Below are positions 46,500-59,971 of a stretch of 64,000 nucleotides of DNA, piece after piece. Each line of letters begins with the position of its first letter. Position 1 is the stretch's first letter. The position numbers and the translations under genes were made by a program. This DNA comes from Xanthomonas campestris pv. badrii (GTDB taxonomy: Bacteria > Pseudomonadota > Gammaproteobacteria > Xanthomonadales > Xanthomonadaceae): NCBI RefSeq assembly GCF_012848175.1, contig NZ_CP051651.1:1922001-1986000 (forward strand). Reading direction: 5' to 3'. Under the pieces are notes generated by a model. It made no database searches, had not been told where the DNA came from, and saw nothing but the letters and a program-made list of their open reading frames with translations.

Positions 46500-46699
46500 C
46501 GCAGAAGTGCAGAAATGCAAGGGACGAGATCACCCCGATGCCGCAATTGATCGCTACCAGGTGCGCAAAGCCACGCCTGTCGGCAAGGCTAGCGGCAAAG
46601 CCGTCTTGGATCGCAAGAGATGCCGCAAAAGCATCAACCCTCGGGCAGTGCAAACAAGCCGGCGGGGCGCCTGCCGAGGCACGCCCCGCCGGGATCGCA

Positions 46700-46987
46700 T
46701 CAGCGTCCGGAGGCGCTGACCGCGGCGCCGTCCAGGCCCAGGTCCCAGGCCACGGTGGCGAATAGCAACTCGTCTTCGCTGCACCCGCGGCGCGGATTGA
46801 TCAGCGCCTTGACTTCAGCAAGGGCGGCAAGCTCCAGCCGTTCCAGCGCAGCCGGCATCCGCACGCGTCGCAGCGCCGGCTTGGCCGCGTTGCTTTGCGC
46901 GATGCGCTCGGCTTGCGCGGCGGCCAGTGCCGCTGCCTGCAGCGCAGCGGTGGGGGCGTTGTCGATGGTCGGGGCGAGAAGCGTCAT
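46700..46987 (-). CDS. Small protein of unknown function
   Basis: The 95-residue protein (MTLLAPTIDNAPTAALQAAA...) has an Ala-rich N-terminal half and a C-terminal segment EVKALINPRRGCSEDELLFA. No known domain was recognised. Codon use is like the surrounding coding genes. It follows the chemoreceptor gene by 86 bases, with a weak hairpin terminator between, so it may be read through at low level or have its own promoter. Confidence 0.6.
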   Translation of the reverse strand: MTLLAPTIDNAPTAALQAAALAAAQAERIAQSNAAKPALRRVRMPAALERLELAALAEVKALINPRRGCSEDELLFATVAWDLGLDGAAVSASGR

Positions 46988-47017
46988 CAGCGGAACACCA
47001 GGTCATTGCGGAACGAC

Positions 47018-47038
47018 AAATCCCCGGAAGGCCGGGGA
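47018..47038 (-). terminator. Weak hairpin terminator after the chemoreceptor gene
   Basis: The minus strand forms TCCCCGG, loop CCTT, CCGGGGA followed by only three Ts. It lies 36 bases after the stop at 47074 and may allow partial read-through to the small gene. Confidence 0.45.
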
Positions 47039-47073
47039 ATGTCGGAATCAGGAGATGCGGGGCGGCATCGGTC

Positions 47074-48264
47074 TCAGAACAGCTCGACCGTGCCGGCGCC
47101 CATGCCCTGCTGCGCCACCGGCTTGTGCGGCGGGCGTTCCCACTCCACGCGCATGTCGCGCAGGCGGTTGGACACCTTGGCCAGCGCGGCGACCAGATCG
47201 CTGTCGTACACGCCGCCATTGCGATGCAGCAGTTCCTGCAGCGCCACCGCCTCGCGGTTGATCGCGGTGAGGCGATCGAGGTGGGTGTGGATGCCGCTCA
47301 GCGTCTGGGTGGCGATGTCCTCGAACTGCAGGGCACGCACCGCTTCGGCCACGCTGCCGTCGATGGCACGGGCGCACTCGGAGATTTCGCGCATGCCATC
47401 GCCCAACGAGGCGTTGATCTGGGCGACGTTCTCCAGCATGGCGGCCGATTCGTGGCGCGCCTCGCGGGAGCGGTCCATGTGGCGCGAGGCCAGCTGCGAG
47501 ACCGTTTCACGCACCTTGGCGATCGATTCCTTGGAGCTGTGGGCCAGCTTGCGGATCTGCTCGTTGAAGGTGGTGGAGCGTTCGGACAGGTTGCGCACCT
47601 CGTCGGCGACCACCGCGAAGCCGCGACCGGCTTCACCGGCACGTGCTGCTTCGATGGCGGCGTTCAAGGCCAGCAGGTTGGTCTGGTCGGCGATCGACTT
47701 GACGTCTTCCAGCAGCGCGAAGATGCCGTCCAGATGCTGGGCCATCTCATCGATGTGATGGACGGTATTGGTGCTTTGGCCGCTCACCTGTTCCAGCGCT
47801 TCCACCAACTGCTCCATGCGGGAGCTGGCGTGCTGGGCGAAGCGGGCGACGTCGACGCCGGCACTGCCGTCGTCACCGGCACGGTCGACGATACGGGCCA
47901 GCGCCTGGCTTTGCTGACGCGACTTGCGGTTCATCGCTTCGAAGCTGCCACCCAGGCCGGACACGGCCTGGCGGATCAGTTCGCGGGCACGCTCGACTTC
48001 CGAGCGCGAACCGTCGACTTCGTTGCTGACGAAGGTACGCAGTTCGTTGAGCAGTTGGTCCTGCTCGCGCAGGATGCGTGCCTGGTCCGGATTGGGCCGG
48101 AACTGGGAGTAGGTCACCCAGGCAGCAAAACCCAGCCAACTGAGGGTCATGGTCGCCAGGATCGCCCAGCGCACCGAAGCGGGCCAGTCGAATCCGACAG
48201 CGAAGGGAAACAGCAAGGTCAGAGCCAGAGGAGCGGCTAGACGGATGAGTGGACGTGAATACAT
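47074..48264 (-). CDS. Methyl-accepting chemotaxis-type receptor without periplasmic sensor
   Basis: This 396-residue protein has two adjacent N-terminal membrane helices (about 5-25 and 30-50) with almost no loop, then a long coiled coil. The conserved receptor hairpin tip is complete ([36 protein letters not shown]). There is no ligand-binding domain, so it must sense something in the membrane or cytoplasm, or act as a signalling scaffold. The ATG at 48264 is supported by a sigma28 promoter whose -10 box ends 28 bases upstream; the open frame to 48333 would overlap the promoter. Confidence 0.88.
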   Translation of the reverse strand: MYSRPLIRLAAPLALTLLFPFAVGFDWPASVRWAILATMTLSWLGFAAWVTYSQFRPNPDQARILREQDQLLNELRTFVSNEVDGSRSEVERARELIRQAVSGLGGSFEAMNRKSRQQSQALARIVDRAGDDGSAGVDVARFAQHASSRMEQLVEALEQVSGQSTNTVHHIDEMAQHLDGIFALLEDVKSIADQTNLLALNAAIEAARAGEAGRGFAVVADEVRNLSERSTTFNEQIRKLAHSSKESIAKVRETVSQLASRHMDRSREARHESAAMLENVAQINASLGDGMREISECARAIDGSVAEAVRALQFEDIATQTLSGIHTHLDRLTAINREAVALQELLHRNGGVYDSDLVAALAKVSNRLRDMRVEWERPPHKPVAQQGMGAGTVELF

Positions 48265-48292
48265 GGGCGTTCTCGGCAGAGTCACGGTTGCT

Positions 48293-48319
48293 GTATCGGC
48301 ACTGCCCCCGTGGTCTTTA
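48293..48319 (-). promoter_or_regulatory. Sigma28 (FliA) promoter of the chemoreceptor gene
   Basis: The minus strand reads TAAA, 15 bases, GCCGATAC, the same -10 box as fliD. It ties this gene, about 10 kb from the flagellar genes, to the FliA regulon. Confidence 0.8.
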
Positions 48320-48411
48320 GCGACGATCGCCATCTCGTCTCGCGTCTGCCGCCGTCACTGGCAGGCGCTAGCGCCCGTTGCGGGCGCCTTCATCCGGTAT
48401 TTTGGCGTCGC

Positions 48412-49026
48412 TTACCGCAGTGCGCGATCCACCGCTTCGCTCATCGCGCGCTTGGCGAACAGGAAATCCCACAGGCTGCCGCCCATCTGCCGCCACAGCA
48501 CTGCCGAGCGCACCGCTGCCAGCAACAGCGCGCGGATCTCGGCCACCACTCCGGCCTGGCCCAGGTAGTGCGGGTTGCCCTGCACCATGACCTTGGGACG
48601 CAGGTGGCTGATGGTCTGCGCATAGAGCCCGCCCAGCGAGCTCAACACATCCGGATGCGCGCTGTCGCCCAGGCTGTGTGCCTGACGCGCCGCTGCATCG
48701 ATTCCGCTGGAGACCGTGGCCACGGTCGCGTCGTCGCGCACGAAGCGGCGCTCCAGTTGCAACACCGCCAGCGCCAGCCGCGGCAACACCTCGTCCTGGC
48801 CCTGGTTGCGAAAGTAGTCGTGCAGCAGGCGCAGGCCGGGCGCCAGGGCCGCCGTCGAGCCGTACACCGCCTCCGGCGAGGCCGCATCCACCCGGAACAC
48901 GCTGTCGATGGCGGTGCGCACCGTGGCGGCCTCCGAATGCCCGGTTTCGGCGATCCGCCGCACCTGCTGCAGGGCCTGGGCAACGCCGGCCAGCGCCAGC
49001 ACACGGTGATCCATGGAAACACTCAT
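48412..49026 (-). CDS. hflD: HflD-like protein (lysogenization regulator family)
   Basis: The 204-residue, mainly helical protein ([80 protein letters not shown]) matches the HflD family, known in E. coli for binding phage lambda CII. Its cellular role is unclear, but it is regularly found directly after mnmA, as here. Start and mnmA stop overlap (TGATG). Confidence 0.9.
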   Translation of the reverse strand: MSVSMDHRVLALAGVAQALQQVRRIAETGHSEAATVRTAIDSVFRVDAASPEAVYGSTAALAPGLRLLHDYFRNQGQDEVLPRLALAVLQLERRFVRDDATVATVSSGIDAAARQAHSLGDSAHPDVLSSLGGLYAQTISHLRPKVMVQGNPHYLGQAGVVAEIRALLLAAVRSAVLWRQMGGSLWDFLFAKRAMSEAVDRALR

Positions 49027-50162
49027 CAAGCCACACCCTCGGGGGAAGAAGAAGATCCTGCCAATCGACGCTCCAGCGGCGCATCGGTGGCGGCAATGAC
49101 CGCGCCGCCAAGGCATTGCTCGCCGTCGTACAGCACCAGCGACTGCCCGGGCGTGACCGCCCGCTGCGGCCGCTCGAAGCGTACCTGCACGCTGCCGTCG
49201 TCCTGTACCTCCACCGTGCACGGCTCGTCCGGCTGCCGGTAACGGGTCTGCGCGGTGCAGCTGAAGCGGCGCGCCGGCGGCGCACCGGCGACCCAATGGG
49301 CCGGCTCGGACTGCAGCCAGCGCGACTGCAGCAGCGGGCTGTCGCGGTCCTGGTCCACGTACAGCACGTTGCTGGCCACATCCTTGCCCACCACGTACCA
49401 CGGCGCCGCCGCGCGGCCGCGCACCCCGCCGATGTTCAGGCCTTCGCGCTGGCCCAGGGTGAAATAGAACACGCCGGGGTGCTCGGCAATGCGCTGCCCC
49501 TGCGGGTCGCGGATCTCGCCGGTGCGCGCGGGCAGGTAGCGGCCCAGGAACTCGCGGAAGTCGCGCTCGCCGATGAAGCAGATCCCGGTGGAATCCTTCT
49601 TGGCGTGGGTCGGCAGGCCGGCGTCCTGGGCGATGCGGCGCAGCGTGCTTTTCTCCAGCTCGCCGATCGGAAACAGGGTGGCGGCCAGCTGGGTCTGCCC
49701 CAGCTGGTGCAGGAAATAGCTCTGGTCCTTGCCCCGGTCGGCACCGCGCAGCAGTCGCCAGCGCCCGCCGCTGTGCGCAACCCGGGCGTAATGCCCGGTG
49801 GCGATCCGCTCGGCGCCCAGCGCCTGCGCGGCGTCCAGGAAATGCTTGAACTTGACCTCGCGGTTGCACAGTGCGTCAGGATTCGGGGTGCGCCCGGCCG
49901 CGTATTCGGCCAGGAAGTGCTCGAACACGCCGCTCCAGTATTGCCCGGAGAAATCACGGAAATGGAAGGGGATGCCGAGCATCCCGCACACCGCGACCGC
50001 GTCGCGGCGGTCGTCTTCGGCGCGGCAGTCGCCGCTGCCGTCGTCGGCCCAGTTCTGCATGAACAGCCCGGCGATCGACTCGCCCTGTTGCGCCAGCTGC
50101 CAGGCCGCCACCGACGAATCCACCCCGCCGGACACGCCAACCACGATGCGTGGCGTGCTCAT
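49026..50162 (-). CDS. mnmA: tRNA-uridine 2-sulfurtransferase MnmA
   Basis: The 378-residue enzyme has the PP-loop [10 protein letters not shown], first catalytic Cys in [13 protein letters not shown] and second in [12 protein letters not shown]. It also has the MnmA segments [21 protein letters not shown] and [11 protein letters not shown]. It thiolates the wobble uridine of Lys, Glu and Gln tRNAs. It overlaps the nudix gene stop by four bases and is followed by hflD, a widespread arrangement. Confidence 0.95.
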   Translation of the reverse strand: MSTPRIVVGVSGGVDSSVAAWQLAQQGESIAGLFMQNWADDGSGDCRAEDDRRDAVAVCGMLGIPFHFRDFSGQYWSGVFEHFLAEYAAGRTPNPDALCNREVKFKHFLDAAQALGAERIATGHYARVAHSGGRWRLLRGADRGKDQSYFLHQLGQTQLAATLFPIGELEKSTLRRIAQDAGLPTHAKKDSTGICFIGERDFREFLGRYLPARTGEIRDPQGQRIAEHPGVFYFTLGQREGLNIGGVRGRAAAPWYVVGKDVASNVLYVDQDRDSPLLQSRWLQSEPAHWVAGAPPARRFSCTAQTRYRQPDEPCTVEVQDDGSVQVRFERPQRAVTPGQSLVLYDGEQCLGGAVIAATDAPLERRLAGSSSSPEGVA

Positions 50163-50617
50163 GCGAGGTGCCGTACCAGCGCCAACGGGTGCCGCTGCCC
50201 GGCCAGGTAGTCGGCCACCACCTCCCACACCAGGGGGCTGCGCAAGCGCTCGCTGGCGCCACGCAATTCCTCCGGTGTCATCCACAGTGCCCGCACCACG
50301 CCGGTATCCAGGCTGCGCTCGGGGTGGTGGGTGAGCGCATCGGCCACGAAGGCGAAGCGCAGGTAACACTGGCCGGTCGGCGCCAGCCACTGATAGGTGC
50401 CGATGAAATGTGTCAGCCGCACGTCCCAGCCGGTCTCTTCCAGGGTTTCGCGCACGGCGGCGTCGCGCAGGCTTTCATCCGGCTCCAGGTGCCCGGCTGG
50501 CTGGTTCAGCAGCAGGCGGCCGCCGATGCGTTCTTCGACCTGCAGCAAGCGTCCGTCGCGCACCACCACGGTGGCCACCGTGACGTCCGGGTGCCAGCGC
50601 TGTTCCTGCACGCTCAC
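50159..50617 (-). CDS. Nudix hydrolase (NudJ-like)
   Basis: The 152-residue protein has a complete Nudix box, [20 protein letters not shown] followed by TGW, and the NudJ-like start [20 protein letters not shown]. NudJ in E. coli hydrolyses HMP pyrophosphate and nucleoside pyrophosphates and is also encoded beside mnmA. The start is GTG 50617, with GGAG seven bases before; this gives nearly the length of E. coli NudJ. The longer frame to 50821 is probably untranslated. Confidence 0.85.
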   Translation of the reverse strand: MSVQEQRWHPDVTVATVVVRDGRLLQVEERIGGRLLLNQPAGHLEPDESLRDAAVRETLEETGWDVRLTHFIGTYQWLAPTGQCYLRFAFVADALTHHPERSLDTGVVRALWMTPEELRGASERLRSPLVWEVVADYLAGQRHPLALVRHLA

Positions 50618-50840
50618 GGGCAGACTCCGGTGCACGGCAGCGCACCGCCCGGCACTGCGGCAGGACGGCAGCCGGAAGGGCGCAGGGCGGGGCGGGGCGT
50701 GCAGCGACGCGTGTCGGCGGTCGTCGACGGCGCCAGGGCCGGCGCGGTCAGGGAATCGGTCATCAAGGGCGAGCCATGGAATCAGAGACAAATTGTGCGG
50801 GCCGCGGCGCAAATCGTCCAATGCGCGCGGCGATGAACCG

Positions 50841-50846
50841 TATAAT
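50841..50846 (+). promoter_or_regulatory. Perfect -10 box directly before clpS
   Basis: TATAAT ends six bases before the clpS ATG, so transcription would begin at or next to the A of the start codon. No good -35 box is visible at 17 bases. This is a candidate leaderless transcript. Confidence 0.5.
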
Positions 50847-50852
50847 GACCGG

Positions 50853-51173
50853 ATGCCTCGGAAGACCTCCCACGAACACGATCACGGCCTCACGGTCGAA
50901 GCCAGCAAGCCTGAGGTAGCGCCACCGCCGCGCTACCAGGTATTGCTACTGAACGACGACTACACCCCGATGGACTTCGTGGTGACCGTCCTGCAGCAGT
51001 TTTTCAACCTGGACCTGGAGCGCGCCACCCAGGTCATGTTGCACGTCCACACCCGCGGGCGCGGCGTTTGCGGGGTTTACAGCCGCGAAGTCGCCGAGTC
51101 CAAGGTTGCGCAGGTCAACGAGTTTTCGCGCATGAACCAGCATCCGCTGCTGTGCACGATGGAACAGAGCTGA
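50853..51173 (+). CDS. clpS: ATP-dependent Clp protease adaptor ClpS
   Basis: The 106-residue protein contains the ClpS core [40 protein letters not shown] and [10 protein letters not shown], with the N-degron-binding residues (ND, M and H positions) in place. ClpS delivers proteins with N-terminal Leu, Phe, Tyr or Trp to ClpAP. It precedes clpA by 142 bases. No ribosome site lies before the ATG. Confidence 0.95.
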   Translation: MPRKTSHEHDHGLTVEASKPEVAPPPRYQVLLLNDDYTPMDFVVTVLQQFFNLDLERATQVMLHVHTRGRGVCGVYSREVAESKVAQVNEFSRMNQHPLLCTMEQS

Positions 51174-51315
51174 GGCAGTTCTCGGATCATTCCAGCAGCG
51201 CAACAGTGTGACTGCAATCGCGTGCTAACGCCGTCTGAACGTGCCTATCCGATAGGGTTGTGGAAAATCCCGACAAAAGCCGCATATTGTTGGCAACAGC
51301 CGTTCGGAGTGACCA

Positions 51316-53598
<2,283 letters not shown>

Positions 53599-53615
53599 TC
53601 GCAATCCTGATCAGC

Positions 53616-53645
53616 AAAAAGCCGCTCTTGCGAGCGGCTTTTTTT
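53616..53645 (+). terminator. Rho-independent terminator of clpA
   Basis: GCCGCTC, loop TTGC, GAGCGGC followed by seven Ts, starting 22 bases after the clpA stop. An A-tract on the left makes it potentially bidirectional. Confidence 0.92.
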
Positions 53646-53741
53646 GTGCTTGCCGGTCCTGCTGATCCTGCTGACTTCCGGAGCACCGAGACCGCCAGGC
53701 CCACATCTTCCGCGTTCGAGTGCCCACTTGCAGGCACGACA

Positions 53742-53761
53742 AAAAGCGGCCATGGGCCGCC
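53742..53761 (-). terminator. Rho-independent terminator of infA
   Basis: The minus strand forms GCGGCC, loop CAT, GGCCGC followed by five Ts, 23 bases after the infA stop. Confidence 0.85.
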
Positions 53762-53784
53762 TCGCGTCTCAGCACCAAAACCGC

Positions 53785-54003
53785 TTACTTCATGCGGTAG
53801 GTAATACGGCCCTTGGTGAGGTCGTACGGGGTCATCTCGACCTTGACCCGGTCGCCGGTCAGGATGCGGATGTAGTTCTTGCGCATGCGGCCGGAGATGT
53901 GGGCGATGATCTCGTGCCCGTTTTCCAGCTTGACCCGGAACGTGGTGTTGGGGAGCGTCTCGCTGACACTGCCTTCGAATTCAATGGAGTCGTCTTTCGA
54001 CAT
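53785..54003 (-). CDS. infA: Translation initiation factor IF-1
   Basis: The 72-residue S1-fold protein ([60 protein letters not shown]) is a canonical IF-1. The ATG at 54003 gives the standard length; an in-frame ATG 18 bases upstream is unlikely. A near-consensus sigma70 promoter precedes it. Confidence 0.97.
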
Positions 54004-54051
54004 GTAATCCTGTGCAATCACGGCTGGCCCGACAGGGCCGTAAGGGACGGC

Positions 54052-54080
54052 ATTTTACGCCCCATCTCCCCGTGGTGCAA
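54052..54080 (-). promoter_or_regulatory. Sigma70 promoter of infA
   Basis: The minus strand reads TTGCAC, 17 bases, TAAAAT. It lies between aat and infA and gives a leader of about 40 bases. Confidence 0.7.
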
Positions 54081-54083
54081 ATT

Positions 54084-54833
54084 TTATGTTAAGCGCGCAT
54101 CACACAACTCGCGCGCCAGCCGCTGGCCGTAGCGCGCGGACCAATTGCCTGCCGGCTCCGGCTGCGCCACTTGCTGCCTTACCTGCTGCAGAAAGTCAGT
54201 CCGCGGCAGCCGTTCTGCCCCCAGGCTCAGCAGGTGCGGGTTTTCCACCTGCGCGTCGAGCAGCGGCCAGCCGCGCGCATGCAGGTCGGCAGCCAGGGCG
54301 GCCAGCGCCACCTTGGAGCCGCCGCTGCGCGCACTGAACATGCTTTCGCCGAAGAACATCCGGCCGATCGCCACCCCGTAGATGCCGCCCACCAGATGTG
54401 CGCCATCGAAGACCTCCAGCGAATGCGCATGGCCGAGGTGGTGCAATCCGATGTACGCCTGCTGCATGGGGCGGGTGATCCAGGTGCCATCCTGGCCCGC
54501 GCGCGGTATTGCGGCACAGGCTGCGATGACGTGTTCGAACGCCGTATCGGCGCGCACGGTCCAGGTGCTGGTACGCAGTTGACGCCTGAAGCGCGAGGAC
54601 AGGCGCACGCCGTCGGTGCGGAACACCATGCGCGGGTCCGGGCTCCACCACAGCAGCGGCTGGCCATCGGAGAACCAGGGGAATACGCCATGCGCATAGG
54701 CATTGAGCAGGCGCGGCACCGACAGGTCGCCGCCGATCGCCAACAGGCCATCCGGCTCGCGCAATGCCTGCTCTGCAGGCGGAAACGGCGCGGTGGGATC
54801 GGCGGAAAGCAGGAAGGGAAGGGTGCGCGACAT
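54084..54833 (-). CDS. aat: Leucyl/phenylalanyl-tRNA-protein transferase
   Basis: The 249-residue enzyme has the Aat signatures FPPAEQALREPDGLLAIGGD, AYAHGVFPWFSDGQPLLWWS, PDPRMVF, TWITRPMQQAYIGLHHLGHA, GGIYGVAIGRMFFGESMFS and ALAADLHARG. It adds Leu or Phe to proteins with N-terminal Arg or Lys, creating N-degrons recognised by ClpS. It stands close to clpS and clpA. The 54834-55058 gap upstream shows no gene. Confidence 0.96.
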   Translation of the reverse strand: MSRTLPFLLSADPTAPFPPAEQALREPDGLLAIGGDLSVPRLLNAYAHGVFPWFSDGQPLLWWSPDPRMVFRTDGVRLSSRFRRQLRTSTWTVRADTAFEHVIAACAAIPRAGQDGTWITRPMQQAYIGLHHLGHAHSLEVFDGAHLVGGIYGVAIGRMFFGESMFSARSGGSKVALAALAADLHARGWPLLDAQVENPHLLSLGAERLPRTDFLQQVRQQVAQPEPAGNWSARYGQRLARELCDARLT

Positions 54834-55058
54834 CCGGCGAGTTTAGAGCGGCGACCAGAACCTAGCGAGCCGTCATCGGGTGAGGGTGGATGGCGCGCTC
54901 AGCACCTGGGTTTGCGCCTGGTGCATGCCGAGTCCGAACATCGGCCATGCCCGCCTACTAGCCGCTGCGCCATAGTTTTGGTGGCGACTTTTACTCAGTC
55001 TTGCATCTACCTCGGGCGGATGGATCAGCGGATTGCCCGCTGAAGTCGGCGCACTGGT

Positions 55059-56177
55059 TCAGTCGCGGAACGGACTGTGCTCGGCCAGTTCGAGGGCATG
55101 CTGGGCAACCGCCACGCGCTCGTCCGCGCACCATTGCGCCAGCGGCTCGCGAAAGCCGGGGTCGGCGATCCAGTGGCGGCTGCGCACCAGCGTCGGCAGG
55201 AAGCCGCGCGCGATCTTGTGCTGGCCTTGCGCGCCGGGCTCGAAGCGGGTCAGGCCTTCGCGCAGGCAGTATTCCAGGCCCTGGTAGTAGCAGGTTTCGA
55301 AGTGCAGGCCGGGCAGGGTGTCGCCGCCCCAGTAACGCCCGTACAAGGTGTCGTGGCCGCGCAGGCACAGCGCGCCGGCGATCGGGCGGCCGTCGAGATC
55401 GGCCAGGAACATCACCAGCTGGCGCGGCATGGCCTTTGCCAGATGCTGCAGGAACTGCGGCGTGAGTGCGGGCGAATTGCCGTACTCGTTGAAGGTCTTC
55501 AGATAGAAGCCATACATCGCGGCCAGGTCGTCCTGGCTCGCGTCGTCACCGTGGACCACGCGCATGCGGATACCGGCGCGCTGCACCTTGGCCCGCTCCT
55601 GGCGGATGTTCTTGCGCCGCTTGTGGTCCATGGCGCCGAGGAATGTCTCGAAGTCGGTCCAGCCGGCGCTGTTGTGCCAGTGGTACTGCAGGTCGTTGCG
55701 TTCCAGCCAATCGCCGTCAAAGGCGGTGTCTTCGTCTGCCCGGTGGAAATTCACATGCGCCGACGACAGGCCACTGCGCTCGACCAGCTCGCGCATCGCT
55801 GCCAGCAGGTGTGGCCGCCACGTGGGTGCGCCCAGCAGGCGTGGGCCGGTCACCGGTGAGTAAGGCACCCCGCACAGCCACTTGGGGAAATACGCCTGCC
55901 CGTAACGCGCGTACGCGTGTGCCCAGGCATGGTCGAATACGAACTCGCCGTGGGAATTGTTCTTCAGGTAGCCCGGCGCAGCGGCGACCAGCGTGTCGCC
56001 CTCCCACAGGGTCAGATGCAGCGGATTCCAGCCCCAGTCCGGGCGCAGGCAGCCTTCGCGCTCCAGTCCTTGCAGGAACGCGTAGCCGATGAAGGGGTGC
56101 GTGCCATCGTGCAACGCGTCCCAGGCGCCGGCCGGCAATTCGTCCAGCCGACGGCACCAGCGGGCGGTGACGCTCAT
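55059..56177 (-). CDS. COG3146-type acyltransferase-fold protein (GNAT/FemAB-like)
   Basis: The 372-residue protein begins MSVTARWCRRLDELPAGAWD and has family segments HPFIGYAFLQGLEREGC, YLKNNSHGEFVFDHAW, YGQAYFPKWLCGVPYSPVTG, DHKRRKNIRQERAKVQRAGI and GRYWGGDTLPGLHFETCYYQ. This matches a conserved family of double-GNAT proteins often encoded next to aat or trxB. Its substrate is not known to me. It starts 57 bases downstream of the trxB stop. Confidence 0.8.
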   Translation of the reverse strand: MSVTARWCRRLDELPAGAWDALHDGTHPFIGYAFLQGLEREGCLRPDWGWNPLHLTLWEGDTLVAAAPGYLKNNSHGEFVFDHAWAHAYARYGQAYFPKWLCGVPYSPVTGPRLLGAPTWRPHLLAAMRELVERSGLSSAHVNFHRADEDTAFDGDWLERNDLQYHWHNSAGWTDFETFLGAMDHKRRKNIRQERAKVQRAGIRMRVVHGDDASQDDLAAMYGFYLKTFNEYGNSPALTPQFLQHLAKAMPRQLVMFLADLDGRPIAGALCLRGHDTLYGRYWGGDTLPGLHFETCYYQGLEYCLREGLTRFEPGAQGQHKIARGFLPTLVRSRHWIADPGFREPLAQWCADERVAVAQHALELAEHSPFRD

Positions 56178-56234
56178 TCGCGCAGCCCGCAGGGCAGGCC
56201 AGTCGCAGGGCGCGACCGGCGGTCGATGGTCACC

Positions 56235-57443
<1,209 letters not shown>

Positions 57444-57487
57444 TTATTATCAACCACTAACAGCATTTTTCTAAGGTCTGGCTACAG

Positions 57488-59845
57488 GTGGCAAAGCAGG
57501 TTCCCGAACGCAGCAGCAAGCCCGCAGAGGGCAAGGCGTCGTCGCGCAAGACGGCGGTGGCGGACAATCCGCGCCGACAGAAGCTGTGGCGCGATCTGGC
57601 ATTGATCGCAGTGGCGCCGCTGCTGCTGTATCTGCTGGCCAGCCTGTTCACCTATTCGGCCACCGATCCAGGGTGGTCGCGCACCGGCAATCTGGTCGCG
57701 CCGATCCACAACATGGGCGGCCGGTTCGGTGCCATGGCGGCGGATGTGTTGCTGCAGTTATTTGGCTACGTGGCCTTCCTGTTGCCGGTAATCCTGGGTG
57801 CGGTGGCCTGGATCGCGCTGATCGGCGAGCGCGAGGAGCAGAGCCAGAGCGATCTCGGGCCAGCGCTGCGGCTGGTCGGCATGGTGGGCTTTCTGATCTC
57901 ATCGACCGGATTCCTGCATCTGCGCCTGTTCCAGGGCGAGGTGGCGGAGGCTGGTGGCATTGTCGGCAAATTGGTCAGCGGCTCGCTCAGCTCCGGCTTC
58001 GGCGCGCTGGGCGCCAACCTGTTCGTGGTGGTGTTGTTGCTGGTGTCGATCACGCTGGCCACCGGGCTGTCGTGGTTCGCGGTGATGGAGCGGATCGGCA
58101 AGTGGGTGCTGGCGCTGGGACCGCTGATGCAGCGCAAGACCCACCAGGCCAGCGAGTGGCAGCAGACCCGGGTGATGCGCGAAGAGCGCGAGGAAGTGCG
58201 CAAGGTCGATGCGGTCAAGCAGGCCAAGCGTGAGCCGGTCAGGATCGAGCCGCCACCGGCGCCGGTGGTGGAAAAGAGCGAGCGCGCCAAGCGCGACACC
58301 CAGATTCCGATGTTCCAGGGCGTGAGCACCGATGGCTCGGACCTGCCGCCGCTGGCGCTGCTGGACGACCCCAAGCCGCAGGCCAAGGGCTATTCGGAAG
58401 AGACGCTGGAGACGCTGTCGCGGCAGATCGAGTTCAAGCTCAAGGATTTCCGCATCGAGGCGCAGGTGGTTGGGGCCTACCCGGGTCCGGTGATCACCCG
58501 TTTCGAGATCGAGCCGGCGCCGGGCATCAAGGTCAGCCAGATCAGTTCGCTGGACAAGGACATCGCGCGCGGGCTGTCGGTGAAGTCGGTGCGCGTGGTG
58601 GACGTGATTCCGGGCAAGTCGGTGATCGGCCTGGAAATCCCCAACGTCAGCCGCGAGATGATCTTCCTGTCCGAGCTGCTGCGCTCCAAGGAATACGACA
58701 AGTCGGCCAGCCCGCTGACGCTGGCCCTGGGCAAGGACATCGCCGGCCGCCCGACCGTGGCCGACCTGGCGCGCATGCCGCATCTGCTGGTGGCCGGTAC
58801 CACTGGCTCGGGCAAGTCGGTGGCGGTCAATGCGATGGTGCTGAGCCTGCTGTTCAAGGCCTCGCACAAGGAATTGCGGATGCTGATGATCGACCCGAAG
58901 ATGCTCGAGTTGAGCGTCTACCAGGGCATCCCGCATCTGCTGGCGCCGGTGGTCACCGACATGAAGGAGGCCGCCAACGGCCTGCGTTGGTGCGTGGCCG
59001 AGATGGAACGCCGCTACAAGCTGATGAGCGCGGTGGGCGTGCGCAACCTGGCCGGCTTCAACAAGAAGGTCAAGGACGCCATCGACGCCGGCCAGCCGAT
59101 GATGGACCCGCTGTTCAAGCCGAACCCGGAGCTGGGCGAAGCGCCGCGGCCGCTGGAGACGCTGCCGTTCATCGTCATCTTCATCGACGAATTCGCCGAC
59201 ATGATGATGATCGTCGGCAAGAAGGTCGAAGAACTGATTGCACGCCTGGCGCAGAAGGCGCGTGCGGCCGGCATCCATCTGATCCTGGCCACGCAGCGGC
59301 CGTCGGTGGACGTGATCACCGGCCTGATCAAGGCCAATATCCCCACCCGCGTCGCGTTCCAGGTCAGCTCCAAGATCGACTCGCGCACCATCCTGGACCA
59401 GTCCGGTGCCGAAGCGCTGCTGGGCAACGGCGACATGCTGTACCTGCCGCCGGGCACCGCGCTGCCGGATCGCGTGCATGGCGCGTTCGTCAGCGACGAA
59501 GAAGTGCATCGGGTGGTCGAGCATCTCAAGGCCAGCGGGCCGGTGTCCTATGTCGAGGGCGTGTTGGATGAGGTGCAGACCATGGGCGATGGCACCGTGG
59601 TCGGCGCCACCGGCCTGCCGGAAAGCAGTGGCGGTGGTGGTGACGAGTCCGACCCCTTGTACGACGAGGCCTTGCGCATCGTCACCGAAACCCGGCGCGC
59701 CTCGATCTCCGGCGTGCAGCGTCGCCTGAAGATCGGCTACAACCGCGCCGCGCGCCTGATCGAGGCGATGGAAGCGGCCGGCGTGGTCAGCCCGCCCGAG
59801 CACAACGGCGACCGCAGCGTACTGGCGCCACCGCCGCCGAAGTAG
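57488..59845 (+). CDS. ftsK: DNA translocase FtsK
   Basis: The 785-residue protein has four N-terminal membrane helices (about 35-215), a short linker, and the motor domain with Walker [15 protein letters not shown] (near 438) and Walker [14 protein letters not shown] (near 560). It ends in the gamma winged helix ([36 protein letters not shown]), which reads KOPS sites. FtsK links division to chromosome segregation and XerCD recombination. The start is GTG 57488 ([10 protein letters not shown]). Confidence 0.95.
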   Translation: MAKQVPERSSKPAEGKASSRKTAVADNPRRQKLWRDLALIAVAPLLLYLLASLFTYSATDPGWSRTGNLVAPIHNMGGRFGAMAADVLLQLFGYVAFLLPVILGAVAWIALIGEREEQSQSDLGPALRLVGMVGFLISSTGFLHLRLFQGEVAEAGGIVGKLVSGSLSSGFGALGANLFVVVLLLVSITLATGLSWFAVMERIGKWVLALGPLMQRKTHQASEWQQTRVMREEREEVRKVDAVKQAKREPVRIEPPPAPVVEKSERAKRDTQIPMFQGVSTDGSDLPPLALLDDPKPQAKGYSEETLETLSRQIEFKLKDFRIEAQVVGAYPGPVITRFEIEPAPGIKVSQISSLDKDIARGLSVKSVRVVDVIPGKSVIGLEIPNVSREMIFLSELLRSKEYDKSASPLTLALGKDIAGRPTVADLARMPHLLVAGTTGSGKSVAVNAMVLSLLFKASHKELRMLMIDPKMLELSVYQGIPHLLAPVVTDMKEAANGLRWCVAEMERRYKLMSAVGVRNLAGFNKKVKDAIDAGQPMMDPLFKPNPELGEAPRPLETLPFIVIFIDEFADMMMIVGKKVEELIARLAQKARAAGIHLILATQRPSVDVITGLIKANIPTRVAFQVSSKIDSRTILDQSGAEALLGNGDMLYLPPGTALPDRVHGAFVSDEEVHRVVEHLKASGPVSYVEGVLDEVQTMGDGTVVGATGLPESSGGGGDESDPLYDEALRIVTETRRASISGVQRRLKIGYNRAARLIEAMEAAGVVSPPEHNGDRSVLAPPPPK

Positions 59846-59971
59846 CGCAGCGGTCATCGCCGCCCTGCGGGGCGTCGGTGCGGCAGAGTTGGAAGTCCAT
59901 GCCTGTCATTGCCGGGCACAACCGCTACCCTGTGCAGTACGCGCCACCTTGGCCTGTCGTGATCGAGACCC

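Noticed and set aside
46468..46520. Tandem repeat as a CRISPR array
   Set aside because: Units are 8 bases without spacers, and no cas genes are present.
46083..46784. Several overlapping frames of 60-210 codons in the 45.9-46.7 kb gap
   Set aside because: They are created by the palindromic and tandem repeats; the same peptide strings appear on both strands and in the other repeat copy.
57899..59857. A 652-codon open frame opposite ftsK
   Set aside because: Antisense shadow of ftsK with no domain and shadow-type composition.
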